Part shown: positions 22,053-31,105 of the stretch, piece after piece
Layout of the letters: each line of letters opens with the position of its first letter
How positions within the stretch are numbered: position 1 is the first letter of the stretch
Source: Limnohabitans sp. JirII-31
Lineage (GTDB): Bacteria; Pseudomonadota; Gammaproteobacteria; Burkholderiales; Burkholderiaceae_C
Assembly (NCBI RefSeq): GCF_002778315.1
Contig: NZ_NESA01000005.1
Span: forward strand, 62,001-126,000
Direction: 5' to 3'
Length of the DNA: 64,000 nucleotides
Translations under genes and position numbers: made by a program
Notes under the pieces: generated by a model
Told to the model about the DNA's origin: nothing
What the model saw: only the letters and a program-made list of their open reading frames with translations
The model's database searches: none

Positions 22053-23293
22053 TTGTGATCCGCGCTGGTGCCACCGGCAGAGGTGTGGGGTTTGGCCTGG
22101 TCTTCGGCGTTGCGGAACTCGCGTGCTAGCAGCAACCCGTTGTCTTTCACCACCAGCTCATTGGCTTTGAGCCCGTCGATCACCAAGACCTCTTGCAAAC
22201 CTTCATAACCGAGTTTGATGCGACGAGGCTCAAACACGCCGGTTTCGGTTTGCACATAGGCCCAATGTTCGGTGCCGCGCAGCTGCACCGCGCTGGCTGG
22301 CACCAACACACCTGCAGCGAGCTGACGCTCGATGCGCGCCGTGCCCAGCATCTCGGCTTTGAGCAAGCGTTGGCGGTTGTCGATCACGGCGCGGACCTTG
22401 ATGGTTCGGCTCGTTGGGTCAATGAAGTCGCCCGTGGCCGCAATCGTGGCTTCGAATTTTTGGCCTACGACGTTGGGCAACACCAGTTCAATTTTGGTGC
22501 CCGGTTTGAGGGATGCCACGTCAGACTCGCGCGCATCAATTTGCACCCACAACGAACGGGGGTCGCTCACCACAAACAAGGCCGGGTTGCCGGGGCCCCC
22601 TTGGTCGGGGCGCACTTCCAGGCCCGCGCTGAGGTTGCGCTCTACCACCACGCCGGAGATGGTTGCTGACACGCCCAGTTGTTGGTTCACCAAGTTGCCG
22701 CTGCCATACATGCTGGTGCGTGCTTGTGCCCGCGCAACCTCGGCTTGCGCACGCGATGCGTCAGCTTCGGCTTGCTCTAGGTCTTTGCGTGACACGATGC
22801 CCGCATTGAACAGGGTTTGTTGGCGCGCCAAGGCGCGCTCGGTCAAACGTGCATCGGCTTGCGCTTTGGCGGTGTCGGCTTGTGCGGCACCGAAGTCGGG
22901 AGAGGCAAACGTGGCCAGCACTTGTCCTGCCTTGACGCTTTGACCGACATCCGCGTTGAGTTGCACCACACGGCCCGCAAACGCGGGGTAAATGCGTTGG
23001 GTGCGCTCTTCGTTCCAGACCAAACGCGCCGGTAAATCAATGGTCACGCTTTGGGCCGCGACGGCCGGGGCTGTGCCCAACAAGGCCAGCTGCGGGTGAC
23101 CAGCGGGAAAGCGCAGTTGTTGCCCTTGCACGATGGGTTGAGCGATCACAGGGTGGGGGGCGAGTTCGGGTTTGCTCAGCCAGTAACCCAGTGCCAGCAC
23201 AGCCACCAAGCCAGCGGCGACTCCCCAGCGTTTGGTCGGGGTGTTCAAGAGGGTTTGGAGCTTGTTGGGCTCGTTCGCAGTGTTGTGGTGCAT
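22049..23293 (-). CDS. czcB: RND efflux periplasmic adaptor subunit, CzcB family
   Basis: A 414-residue membrane fusion protein: an N-terminal membrane anchor (GVAAGLVAVLALGYWLS), a lipoyl/barrel-sandwich segment (RIYPAFAGRVVQLNADVGQSVKAGQVLATF), a long alpha-helical hairpin rich in Ala, Gln and Arg (about 125-195), the second lipoyl half, and a beta-barrel. It bridges CzcA and the outer-membrane channel. The stop overlaps the czcA start (ATGA). The short C-terminal tail has three His but no large metal-binding extension. Confidence 0.9.
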   Translation of the reverse strand: MHHNTANEPNKLQTLLNTPTKRWGVAAGLVAVLALGYWLSKPELAPHPVIAQPIVQGQQLRFPAGHPQLALLGTAPAVAAQSVTIDLPARLVWNEERTQRIYPAFAGRVVQLNADVGQSVKAGQVLATFASPDFGAAQADTAKAQADARLTERALARQQTLFNAGIVSRKDLEQAEADASRAQAEVARAQARTSMYGSGNLVNQQLGVSATISGVVVERNLSAGLEVRPDQGGPGNPALFVVSDPRSLWVQIDARESDVASLKPGTKIELVLPNVVGQKFEATIAATGDFIDPTSRTIKVRAVIDNRQRLLKAEMLGTARIERQLAAGVLVPASAVQLRGTEHWAYVQTETGVFEPRRIKLGYEGLQEVLVIDGLKANELVVKDNGLLLAREFRNAEDQAKPHTSAGGTSADHK

Positions 23294-23304
23294 GGTGTGT
23301 CGGC

Positions 23305-24585
23305 TCAGCGTGTGCTGGCGGTCTGAGGGGGGGTGCGCAGCTGCCAGGCGGTATGCGCTTTGGCGTAGTCGGCGCGGGTGAAGGCGGCTTCAATCAGGGT
23401 GCTGCGCAAGGTGCGGCGTGCATCCAGCAAATCGGTCAAAGACGAGGCGCCTTGGGTGTAGGCCAATTCGGCTTGCTCGGCCACGCGGCGTGCACGCGGC
23501 AAGATGTCTTGTTCGTACAGGGCTTCGCGCTGTTGGGCGGCATTTCGTTCTTGCAGCAGGCGTTGAAAATCGGCCAAGGCGTCGCGGCGGGTTTTGTCCA
23601 ACAGATCTTGGGCCAAGGTCAGCTGGGCCTGTGCGCGGCCAATTTCACCCTCATAGCCATAGCCCCATTGCAAAGGCACCGAGACGCGCAATTCGAGCAG
23701 GCGACGCGATTGCGAGGGGTAGTGGTCCAGGCTGCTGCCCAAGGTCAGGTCAGATTTCTTTTGGGCTTGTGCCAGCTCCAGTGCGGCGCGCGCGGCGGAC
23801 ACGCGCTCCAGTGCCGCCACGACGTCGGGGCGTTGGTCCAGCCAGGCCTCTTGCACGGTGCTGGCGTCCAGCATGGCTTGCAGCAAGGGCCAATCGGCGT
23901 TGATCTGCCAATCTTTCAGGTTGATGCGCAAGTTGGTGAATTGGCCCAGTTGCAACACGGCGCGTTCTTGGTCGAGCTGCGCACTGTGCGCATCGGCTTG
24001 TGCGCGCTGGGCTTCGATTTCCAGCCGCGCCGACTCTTGGGCCGACAGATCGCCCGCTTTGAGTCGCACCGTGGCGCTTTGTGCCAGTAGTCTGGCGCTG
24101 CTGGCCAGTGCCTGCATTTCGCGGTTGCGCTCCATGGCGGCCAGCAAATCGAAATAAGCAGACGCAGCCCCGAGTTGTTGCATCACCCGCATATCTTGCA
24201 GGTCAGCCACGGCGGCGTTGGCCTGACGTTCGGCGCTTTGGGTGCGTAAGCCGCGTTTGTTGCCGCGTTCCCAGGTCCAGTCGATACCGCCCGACTTGTC
24301 GATCTTCTTTTGACCGAAGGGGCCAGCGCCAATGCCGTGTTCCAAGTCCATTTGGCTGGTCTTGGCCGTGAAGATCGGAAAGGGGGATCGATCGGCGGCC
24401 AGCACGTCTGCGCGGGCCGCCTCAGCGGCTTGGCGTGCCATCGACACATCCAGGTTGTTGCGTGCTGCTTCCAGCACTTGGGGCAACCCCAGCGTGTCGG
24501 CGCAAGCCAGGCCACCCCACAGGGGCAGGGCCAGGCCTAAGACCCAGCTCAGGCGGCGCGGATGCAGGTTCTGTCGTATGCTCAT
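23305..24585 (-). CDS. czcC: TolC-family outer-membrane efflux protein, CzcC-like
   Basis: A 426-residue outer-membrane factor with a signal peptide (about 1-28, ending LACA) and two repeats rich in coiled-coil sequence (for example ESARLEIEAQRAQADAHS), the mark of TolC-like trimeric channels. It is the first gene of the minus-strand czcCBA unit, with 11 bases to the adaptor gene. The start at 24585 leaves about 60 bases to the divergent response regulator; the upstream frame to 24627 lacks support. Confidence 0.88.
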   Translation of the reverse strand: MSIRQNLHPRRLSWVLGLALPLWGGLACADTLGLPQVLEAARNNLDVSMARQAAEAARADVLAADRSPFPIFTAKTSQMDLEHGIGAGPFGQKKIDKSGGIDWTWERGNKRGLRTQSAERQANAAVADLQDMRVMQQLGAASAYFDLLAAMERNREMQALASSARLLAQSATVRLKAGDLSAQESARLEIEAQRAQADAHSAQLDQERAVLQLGQFTNLRINLKDWQINADWPLLQAMLDASTVQEAWLDQRPDVVAALERVSAARAALELAQAQKKSDLTLGSSLDHYPSQSRRLLELRVSVPLQWGYGYEGEIGRAQAQLTLAQDLLDKTRRDALADFQRLLQERNAAQQREALYEQDILPRARRVAEQAELAYTQGASSLTDLLDARRTLRSTLIEAAFTRADYAKAHTAWQLRTPPQTASTR

Positions 24586-24644
24586 GCCGCGTTTATCGCG
24601 CATCCTCCCTGACCAAAGCCTGACCACTACTTTTTTCTACGCCC

Positions 24645-25334
24645 GTGCGAATTTTGCTGATTGAAGACGACGCCGTGCTGCAAGCGGTGATGTTGCGCAG
24701 CCTGAGCGATGCGGGCCACCGTGTGGATGCCGCCAGCCATTTGGAGGAGGCCTCCCACTATTGGCAAGTGCAAACGTATGACGCGGTTTTGCTGGACTTG
24801 AACTTGCCTTTGAATGGACAGCCTCACGCAGCGGCGGGCAGTGGCTTGCAACTCTTGCGCGAAGCCCGTCGCCGAGGTGACCGCACACCGGTGTTGGTGT
24901 TGACGGCGCGCAACAGAACCGACGAACGCATTGCGGGTTTGGATGCCGGTGCCGATGACTACTTGGGCAAACCCTTCGACTTGGAAGAGGTCGAAGCGCG
25001 GCTGCGCGCTTTGGTGCGTCGAACCCTGGGGGCAGATGACCACGTGCAGGTGGGCCGTTTGGTGTTGCAGCGCAAGAACCGCCGGATCTTGGTCGATGAG
25101 ATTGATCTGGCCTTGCCCGCGCGTGAGTTTGAAGTGCTGTGGGAGCTGATGACACCGCCCGGGCGCACCGTCAGCAAGCGCGTGTTGTCCGACAAGCTCT
25201 CAGGCTTTGACGAGGCCTTGGGCGACAACGCCTTGGAGGCCTTCATTTCCCGTTTGCGTAAAAAACTGGCCCACACGGGCGCGACCATTCGGACCCTGCG
25301 AGGCATGGGCTACTTGCTGGAGGAGCAGGCATGA
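24645..25334 (+). CDS. Two-component response regulator, OmpR/PhoB family
   Basis: The 229-residue protein starts with GTG at 24645. It has a receiver domain (residues 1-115; EDD acidic pocket near residue 7, phosphoacceptor Asp51 in VLLDLNLP, conserved Lys in GKPF) and a winged-helix DNA-binding domain (about 130-229). The receiver contains a short insert (NGQPHAAAGSG) after Asp51. It is divergent from the czcCBA operon and overlaps the sensor gene by four bases, so it likely activates efflux in response to metal. Target and signal are inferred from position. Confidence 0.9.
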   Translation: MRILLIEDDAVLQAVMLRSLSDAGHRVDAASHLEEASHYWQVQTYDAVLLDLNLPLNGQPHAAAGSGLQLLREARRRGDRTPVLVLTARNRTDERIAGLDAGADDYLGKPFDLEEVEARLRALVRRTLGADDHVQVGRLVLQRKNRRILVDEIDLALPAREFEVLWELMTPPGRTVSKRVLSDKLSGFDEALGDNALEAFISRLRKKLAHTGATIRTLRGMGYLLEEQA

Positions 25335-26737
25335 GCATTGAGCGACTGACTGTCAAACCGTCCTTGCGCAACCGCTTGTTGCGCCATGTGTTGCTGCCGT
25401 TGGCGCTGACCTGGCTGGTTGGCTCGGCGCTGGTGGTGGGCATTGCCACGTACTTCACCCAACAAGCCTATGACCGTGCCTTGCTGGACGATGCCTATCT
25501 GGTGGCCAGCCATGTGCGCCGCAATGCCGATGTGAGCATGGGGGGCTTAGAGCTGAGCTTGTCGGCTCAGGAAATGAGCACCGTCTTGTTTGACCAAAGC
25601 GAGTCCTTGTACTTTGCTGTGCTGCGTCCCGACGGCAGTTTGGTCGCCGGTCATACCGGGTTGCCAGGCAAGCTGGGGACGACAGGGCAGCCGGTGTTTG
25701 ACACCCTGGACTATCAAAACCGCAGTTTGCGCAGTGTCACCATCCACCGCGAGCAGCCGGTGGATTTTTATGTGGTGATGGCGCAAACCACCACCAGCCG
25801 TGACCGCTTGTTGCAGCGCTTGCTGGCGTTTTCGATTGCGCCGCAGATTTTGTTGTTGATTGGTTTGGCGTTGTGGTTGCAGCGCGCCATCGAAACCGAC
25901 CTGCACCCCTTGGCCGAGCTGACCCGCTTGGTGGGCAAGCGCGATGCGCGTGACCTCACGCCCGTGCCCGTCTCGGGCAGCACGCGTGACGTGCAGCGCT
26001 TGGGCCAGGCGGTCAACGCTTTGTTGACGCGCATTGCGCAAAGCGTGCAAGCGCAGCGTGAGTTTTCGGGCAATGTGGCCCACGAACTGCGCACGCCGCT
26101 GGCGGGCATTCGCGCCCTGGCCGACTATGGTTTGCGTCATACCGACCCTCAGGTGTGGCGCGAGCAATTGCAAGGCATTGCGCAAAGCCAAGAGCGTGCC
26201 AGCCATTTGGTGGACCAGCTTTTGGCACTGGCTTTGGCCGATGAGGCCCAGCAAAGTCTGGTGCGTGAACCGGTGGCGTTGGATGTGCTGGTGGGTGAAG
26301 CCGTGTTGCGCTTTTTGCCCCGTGCTGATGCGGCCGGGGTGGACCTGGGTGCGCGGGGCGTCGAGCAAGCTGTGCAGGTGATGGGCGGTGCGGCCTTGAT
26401 CGAGGGCGTGCTCAACAACTTGCTGGACAACGCCTTGCGCTATGGCCGAGCGCCAGAAGGCGAGAGCCACATCACGGTGGCGGTGCACGAGGCACCGCAA
26501 GCCGTGGTCTTGTCGGTCAGCGACAACGGGCCGGGTGTGTCGGCCGCGCAAATGCAACAACTCACCAAACGCTGGGTGCAGGGCTCGGCCGGCGAGGCGC
26601 TCAAAGAGGGCTCGGGGCTGGGCTTGGCCATCGTCAGCGAATACGCCCGTTTGTTGGGTGCGCAGGTGTCGATGCAAGGCGAGACACCCTCTGGCTTGCG
26701 GGTCAGCTTGACCTTCTTGAAAACGCCGTCCGCCTGA
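25331..26737 (+). CDS. Sensor histidine kinase of the czc-linked two-component system
   Basis: A 468-residue membrane kinase: helix 1 (about 20-40), a periplasmic region of about 120 residues (2CSK_N-like), helix 2 (about 170-190), a HAMP-like linker, the dimerisation domain with His251 in NVAHELRTPLAG, and a HATPase domain with NNLLDNALRYG, DNGPGVS and GSGLGLAIV. Organisation resembles QseC/TctE-type kinases. The periplasmic part has no obvious His/Cys cluster, so the metal ligand is not evident. Translationally coupled to the regulator gene. Confidence 0.9.
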   Translation: MSIERLTVKPSLRNRLLRHVLLPLALTWLVGSALVVGIATYFTQQAYDRALLDDAYLVASHVRRNADVSMGGLELSLSAQEMSTVLFDQSESLYFAVLRPDGSLVAGHTGLPGKLGTTGQPVFDTLDYQNRSLRSVTIHREQPVDFYVVMAQTTTSRDRLLQRLLAFSIAPQILLLIGLALWLQRAIETDLHPLAELTRLVGKRDARDLTPVPVSGSTRDVQRLGQAVNALLTRIAQSVQAQREFSGNVAHELRTPLAGIRALADYGLRHTDPQVWREQLQGIAQSQERASHLVDQLLALALADEAQQSLVREPVALDVLVGEAVLRFLPRADAAGVDLGARGVEQAVQVMGGAALIEGVLNNLLDNALRYGRAPEGESHITVAVHEAPQAVVLSVSDNGPGVSAAQMQQLTKRWVQGSAGEALKEGSGLGLAIVSEYARLLGAQVSMQGETPSGLRVSLTFLKTPSA

Positions 26738-26839
26738 AGCTCAGGGCGCACCCATAAGCGATATGGCGCTCAACCCCACACCCTGCGGGCCTTTGGCGCT
26801 GTGCGCAGCGAGCGAGGGCCTTGTAAAATCGCACCCTGC

Positions 26840-26868
26840 TTGACAGGGCGGCACACAGCCCCTGTATT
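26840..26868 (+). promoter_or_regulatory. Possible sigma-70 promoter of mnmG
   Basis: A perfect -35 element TTGACA (26840-26845) is followed after 17 bases by TGTATT (26863-26868), a poor -10. The distance to the mnmG ATG is only 18 bases, so the leader would be very short. An alternative -10, TAAAAT, lies at 26824-26829 without a good -35. Confidence 0.35.
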
Positions 26869-26885
26869 CAAAGGTTGGCTGTTTT

Positions 26886-28907
26886 ATGTTGTATCCCCAA
26901 GAGTTTGATGTCATCGTGGTCGGCGGTGGCCATGCCGGTACGGAGGCCGCGTTGGCCGCTGCGCGCATGGGCGCCAAAACCCTGCTGTTGTCGCACAACA
27001 TCGAAACCTTGGGCCAGATGAGCTGCAACCCTTCCATTGGGGGCATTGGCAAAGGGCACTTGGTCAAAGAGGTGGATGCCCTTGGTGGCGCCATGGCCTT
27101 GGCGACCGATGAAGGCGGCATTCAGTTTCGTATTTTGAACAGCTCCAAAGGGCCAGCCGTGCGCGCCACCCGTGCCCAGGCCGATCGCATTTTGTACAAG
27201 GCGGCCATCCGCCGCCGTTTGGAGAACCAGCCCAATCTGTGGTTGTTTCAGCAAGCGGTCGACGACTTGATGATGGACGGCGACCGTGTGGCCGGTGCGG
27301 TGACCCAAGCCGGCATCCGTTTCAAAGGCCGTACCGTGGTGCTGACCGCCGGCACTTTCCTAGACGGCAAGATCCATGTGGGCTTGAACAACTATTCGGG
27401 TGGTCGTGCAGGCGACCCACCGGCGGTGAGCTTGTCTTCCCGTCTGAAAGAGCTCAAGTTGCCGCAAGGCCGCCTGAAAACCGGCACGCCCCCAAGGCTT
27501 GATGGACGCACCATTGACTTCAGCCAATGCACCGAACAACCCGGGGACGGCATGCCCGGTGGTTTGCCCGGCGAGGTGCCGGTGTTCAGCTTCATGGGTC
27601 GTGCGGTGATGCACCCTCAGCACATGCCGTGCTGGATCACCCACACCAATGCGCGCACCCATGACATCATCCGCTCAGGCTTTGACCGCAGTCCCATGTT
27701 CACCGGCAAGATCGAGGGCGTGGGGCCACGCTATTGCCCCAGCGTGGAAGACAAAATCAACCGCTTTGCCGACAAAGACAGTCACCAGATTTTTCTCGAG
27801 CCCGAAGGCCTGGCCACCCACGAGTACTACCCCAACGGCATTTCGACCAGCTTGCCCTTCGACATCCAGTACGAGTTGGTGCGCTCTATGAAAGGGCTGG
27901 AAAACGCCCACATCATTCGCCCGGGTTACGCCATCGAGTACGACTACTTTGACCCGCGTGAGCTCAAGCGCAGCTTTGAAACCCGGGCCATTGGCGGCCT
28001 GTTCTTTGCAGGCCAGATCAACGGCACAACAGGTTACGAGGAGGCTGCGGCCCAAGGCTTGTTTGCTGGCATCAATGCGGCCCTGCAGTGCCGTGCCATG
28101 GCGGGGCAAGCCAATGATTTTGGCGGCGCTTGGACGCCTGGGCGTGACCAGGCCTATTTGGGCGTGTTGGTTGACGACCTGACCACCAAAGGCGTGACTG
28201 AGCCCTACCGCATGTTCACCAGCCGGGCTGAGTTCCGCCTGCAACTGCGCGAAGACAACGCCGACATGCGCTTGACCGAGATGGGTCGCCAGATGGGGTT
28301 GGTCGATGACGCACGGTGGGAAGCCTTCAGCCGCAAGCGCGATGCTGTTTCACGTGAAACAGAGCGCCTGAGGTCGGTCTGGGTCAATCCCCGCAATTTG
28401 CCGTCCGCCGAGTCTGAGCGGGTGTTGGGCAAGGCCATTGAGCATGAGCACAACCTGGCTGATTTGTTGCGCCGCCCAGATGTGAGTTATGACGCGCTGA
28501 TGTCGCTGGATGGCGGTCGCTATCAAAGCCCCGAGTTGGTGGCTGGTTTGGGCGGCGATGATGTTTCACGTGAAACCACCCGTGCCGTGGTGGAGCAGGT
28601 GGAAATTGCTGCCAAGTACTCGGGCTACATTGACCGTCAGCGTGATGAGGTGCAGCGTGCCGCCCATTACGAAAACCTCAGTCTCCCAGAAGACCTGGAC
28701 TACAACCAGGTGACGGCACTGTCTATCGAGGTGCGACAAAAGCTCAGTCGCCACCGTCCCGAAACGCTGGGGCAGGCTTCGCGCTTGTCGGGCATCACGC
28801 CTGCTGCCATGTCCTTGTTGCTGATCCACCTCAAGCGCGCCCGTGTCAAAGGCTTTGTGCCCGAGGCCTCGGCGCTAGAGTCTTCCGACGTGGCGGCGGC
28901 GGCCTGA
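26886..28907 (+). CDS. mnmG: tRNA uridine-5-carboxymethylaminomethyl modification enzyme MnmG (GidA)
   Basis: MnmG is the FAD-dependent partner of MnmE in wobble-uridine modification. The 673-residue protein has the N-terminal FAD motif [19 protein letters not shown], the [15 protein letters not shown] segment, [11 protein letters not shown] and the C-terminal helical MnmE-binding domain. It is slightly longer than E. coli MnmG (629), with a diverged end. Two parS-like palindromes sit inside its 3' third (28346 and 28562), encoding parts of VSRETER and VSRETTR. rsmG follows after two bases. Confidence 0.96.
   Translation: MLYPQEFDVIVVGGGHAGTEAALAAARMGAKTLLLSHNIETLGQMSCNPSIGGIGKGHLVKEVDALGGAMALATDEGGIQFRILNSSKGPAVRATRAQADRILYKAAIRRRLENQPNLWLFQQAVDDLMMDGDRVAGAVTQAGIRFKGRTVVLTAGTFLDGKIHVGLNNYSGGRAGDPPAVSLSSRLKELKLPQGRLKTGTPPRLDGRTIDFSQCTEQPGDGMPGGLPGEVPVFSFMGRAVMHPQHMPCWITHTNARTHDIIRSGFDRSPMFTGKIEGVGPRYCPSVEDKINRFADKDSHQIFLEPEGLATHEYYPNGISTSLPFDIQYELVRSMKGLENAHIIRPGYAIEYDYFDPRELKRSFETRAIGGLFFAGQINGTTGYEEAAAQGLFAGINAALQCRAMAGQANDFGGAWTPGRDQAYLGVLVDDLTTKGVTEPYRMFTSRAEFRLQLREDNADMRLTEMGRQMGLVDDARWEAFSRKRDAVSRETERLRSVWVNPRNLPSAESERVLGKAIEHEHNLADLLRRPDVSYDALMSLDGGRYQSPELVAGLGGDDVSRETTRAVVEQVEIAAKYSGYIDRQRDEVQRAAHYENLSLPEDLDYNQVTALSIEVRQKLSRHRPETLGQASRLSGITPAAMSLLLIHLKRARVKGFVPEASALESSDVAAAA
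28346..28361. promoter_or_regulatory. parS: parS site 1, perfect (inside mnmG)
   Basis: TGTTTCACGTGAAACA is the full 16-base parS consensus recognised by chromosomal ParB proteins. It lies within the mnmG reading frame about 3.3 kb before parB and 17 kb from oriC. Confidence 0.92.
28562..28577. promoter_or_regulatory. parS: parS site 2, one mismatch (inside mnmG)
   Basis: TGTTTCACGTGAAACC matches the parS consensus at 15 of 16 positions. It lies 216 bases after site 1 in the same coding sequence and keeps the central GTTTCACGTGAAAC core intact. Confidence 0.88.
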
Positions 28908-28909
28908 CC

Positions 28910-29623
28910 ATGTCGCACCCCTTGGCTGGCGCTTTGCGCCAAGGTTTGCTTGAGCTGGACTTGCCTTTGGATGAGGCCGCGCAGGCGCAGCTCTTGGCCT
29001 ACATGGACTTGATTGCCAAGTGGAACAAGGTCTACAACCTCACGGCGGTGCGTGATGCACAGGAAATGTTGACGCACCATTTGCTCGACAGTCTGGCGGT
29101 CGTTGCGCCATTGCGTCGCGAGTTGGCTAAGTTGGCGCAACCCTTGGCCGTGCCGGCTGATGCGGCTTGGCCCCATATTTCGCCTTTGCCTGCTGAGGCG
29201 GGCTCGCCGCGATACCGTTTGTTGGATGTGGGTGCAGGTGCCGGTTTGCCGGGCGTGGTCATTGCCATCACTTGCCCGGAGGTGTCGGTGACTTGTGTCG
29301 ACACCGTGGCCAAAAAAGCAGCATTTGTGCAGCAGGTGGCCGTTAGTTTGCGCCTGCCCAATTTGCGCGGCCTGCACGCCCGGGTCGAGACCTTGACCGA
29401 CCCGTTCGATGTGGTGTGTTCGCGTGCCTTTGCCTCGTTGGTGGACTTCACCGCATGGTCCGCCTCGGCACTGGCGCCGCATGGTGTTTGGTTGGCCATG
29501 AAGGGCAAGTACCCCGAGGCAGAGATCCAGGCCTTGCCGAAAAGCGTGAAAGTGTTTCACGTGGAACCATTGACCGTCCCCGGTCTGGACGCTGAACGCT
29601 GTATCGTTTGGATGCGCGGTTAA
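28910..29623 (+). CDS. rsmG: 16S rRNA (guanine-527-N7)-methyltransferase RsmG (GidB)
   Basis: RsmG methylates G527 of 16S rRNA using S-adenosylmethionine; loss gives low-level streptomycin resistance. The 237-residue protein has the N-terminal helix (KWNKVYNLTAVRD), the SAM loop LLDVGAGAGLPGVVIAI, and the later SRAFASLVDF motif. There is an insert of about 25 residues before the SAM loop (LAVPADAAWPHISPLPAEAGS) not found in E. coli RsmG. Two bases downstream of mnmG, so cotranscribed. A parS-like site lies near its 3' end. Confidence 0.94.
   Translation: MSHPLAGALRQGLLELDLPLDEAAQAQLLAYMDLIAKWNKVYNLTAVRDAQEMLTHHLLDSLAVVAPLRRELAKLAQPLAVPADAAWPHISPLPAEAGSPRYRLLDVGAGAGLPGVVIAITCPEVSVTCVDTVAKKAAFVQQVAVSLRLPNLRGLHARVETLTDPFDVVCSRAFASLVDFTAWSASALAPHGVWLAMKGKYPEAEIQALPKSVKVFHVEPLTVPGLDAERCIVWMRG
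29553..29568. promoter_or_regulatory. parS: parS-like site 3, two mismatches (inside rsmG)
   Basis: TGTTTCACGTGGAACC agrees with the parS consensus at 14 of 16 positions; the right half-site is imperfect. It is in the last 75 bases of rsmG, about 740 bases before parA. Confidence 0.7.
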
Positions 29624-29656
29624 ACTCCCATCCCCATCCCCTGTTTTGAGGCTTGC

Positions 29657-30271
29657 ATGCTCGGTGTGTCCGACTACGGCGCTTTCGTCGTGGCCATCAT
29701 TGTGTTTTTGGCCATTCCCGGTCCTGGTAATTTGGCGTTGTTGACGGCAACGGCCAAGGGCGGCGTGCGAGCTGGATTGGCAGCAACCTTGGGCGTGATT
29801 GCGGGCGACCAGGCTTTGTTGTGGATGGCCGTCGCCGGTGTGGCCGCCTTGTTGTTGACCAATCCGGGCGTGTTTCACACCGTTCAGTGGGTCGGGTCGA
29901 TTTATTTGGTTTGGTTGGGTGCCAAGTTGCTCAGTGCCAAACCAGGAGATGCCCCGGTGCTGGAACTCAAGCCCCACCACTACTTGCGACAAGCCTTCGT
30001 TATCACCGTGTTCAACCCCAAAGCCATTGTGTTTTACATGGCGTTTTTCCCATTGTTTGTCGATCCGACGGTGCATCAGGGCTGGGTGACCTTTGCGCTC
30101 ATGGCCGCAACCATTGCCGCGTTGACCTTTGTCTATGGCTTGGTGGTCGTCGTGTTGGCGCATTTCCTGGCCGCGCGCGTGCGCGCCAGCGCGCTGGCCT
30201 CTACCTTGTTGAACAAGGTCGCCGGCTTGTTGCTGATTGGTTTTGGTCTGAAATTGGCCTTGTCTAAATAA
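29657..30271 (+). CDS. LysE/RhtB family exporter
   Basis: A 204-residue inner-membrane protein with about six helices, of the LysE superfamily that exports amino acids or related small molecules. The N-terminal IPGPGNLALLTATAKGGVRAGLAATLGVIAGD matches the conserved PGP and G-x-x-x-G-x region of the family. The C-terminal FNPKAIVFYMAFFPLFVD is also typical. Substrate is not predictable. It lies between rsmG and parA on the same strand, an insertion into the otherwise standard mnmG-rsmG-parA-parB order that also occurs in relatives. Confidence 0.9.
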   Translation: MLGVSDYGAFVVAIIVFLAIPGPGNLALLTATAKGGVRAGLAATLGVIAGDQALLWMAVAGVAALLLTNPGVFHTVQWVGSIYLVWLGAKLLSAKPGDAPVLELKPHHYLRQAFVITVFNPKAIVFYMAFFPLFVDPTVHQGWVTFALMAATIAALTFVYGLVVVVLAHFLAARVRASALASTLLNKVAGLLLIGFGLKLALSK

Positions 30272-30293
30272 ATACTCTCAACGGAAAGTCTCC

Positions 30294-31091
30294 ATGGCCA
30301 AAATCTTCTGTGTCGCCAACCAAAAAGGTGGCGTGGGCAAAACCACCACCACGGTGAACTTGGCGGCTGGTTTGGCCTCGGTGGGGCAGCGCGTGTTGAT
30401 GGTGGACTTGGACCCGCAGGGCAATGCCACCATGGGCTCTGGAATTGATAAGCGCCAACTCACTTTGTCGGTTTACGACGTGCTGCTGGAGTCCGCCAGC
30501 ATTGCGGAGGCGCGGGTGCGCAGCAACTGGGGTGACGAGGGCGCACGCGCCAAGGCTCCGACCTACGACGTGCTGGGTGCCAACCGAGATTTGGCGGGGG
30601 CCGAGGTGGAGTTGGTCGATCTGGACAACCGTGAGAACCGCCTCAAGCAAGCCCTGGCCAGCGTGGCCCAAGACTATGACTTTGTGCTGATCGATTGTCC
30701 GCCTTCATTGTCTATGTTGACGCTCAACGGTTTGTGCTCTGCGCATGGCGTGATCGTGCCCATGCAGTGCGAATACTTTGCGCTGGAAGGCCTCACGGAC
30801 TTGGTCAACACCATCAAGCAGGTGCATGCCAATCTGAACCGCGAGCTCAAAATCATTGGCTTGTTGCGCGTCATGTTTGACCCTCGCATCACCTTGCAGC
30901 AACAGGTGAGCGACCAGCTCAAGGACCACTTTGGCGACAAAGTGTTCAACGCCGTCATTCCGCGCAATGTGCGCTTGGCCGAGGCCCCCAGCTACGGCCT
31001 GCCAGGCGTGGTGTTTGACCCGTCGGCCAAAGGCAGTCAGGCCTTTGTCGATTTCGCGCAAGAGATGGTCCAGCGCGTCCAAACCCTTTGA
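30294..31091 (+). CDS. parA: Chromosome partitioning ATPase ParA (Soj)
   Basis: ParA binds DNA non-specifically as an ATP dimer and moves ParB-parS complexes, separating origins. The 265-residue protein has the deviant Walker A KGGVGKTTTTVNLAAG, the switch motif DLDPQGNATMGSG, and the later DCPPSLSMLTLNGL. There is no N-terminal DNA-binding extension, so this is the chromosomal type Ib-like form. A small insert (SNWGDEGARAKAPTYD) is visible around residue 80. A hydrolase gene lies between it and parB. Confidence 0.96.
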   Translation: MAKIFCVANQKGGVGKTTTTVNLAAGLASVGQRVLMVDLDPQGNATMGSGIDKRQLTLSVYDVLLESASIAEARVRSNWGDEGARAKAPTYDVLGANRDLAGAEVELVDLDNRENRLKQALASVAQDYDFVLIDCPPSLSMLTLNGLCSAHGVIVPMQCEYFALEGLTDLVNTIKQVHANLNRELKIIGLLRVMFDPRITLQQQVSDQLKDHFGDKVFNAVIPRNVRLAEAPSYGLPGVVFDPSAKGSQAFVDFAQEMVQRVQTL

Positions 31092-31105
31092 GTTCCCAGA
31101 CCGCC

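Noticed and set aside
26840-26868. TTGACA promoter considered as the certain mnmG promoter
   Set aside because: The -10 is poor and the leader would be only about 10 bases, so it is listed at low confidence instead of as a finding.
28700-30163. 487-codon minus-strand frame across mnmG, rsmG and lysE
   Set aside because: Spans three recognised genes, is dominated by His, Gln and Arg, and has no start context.
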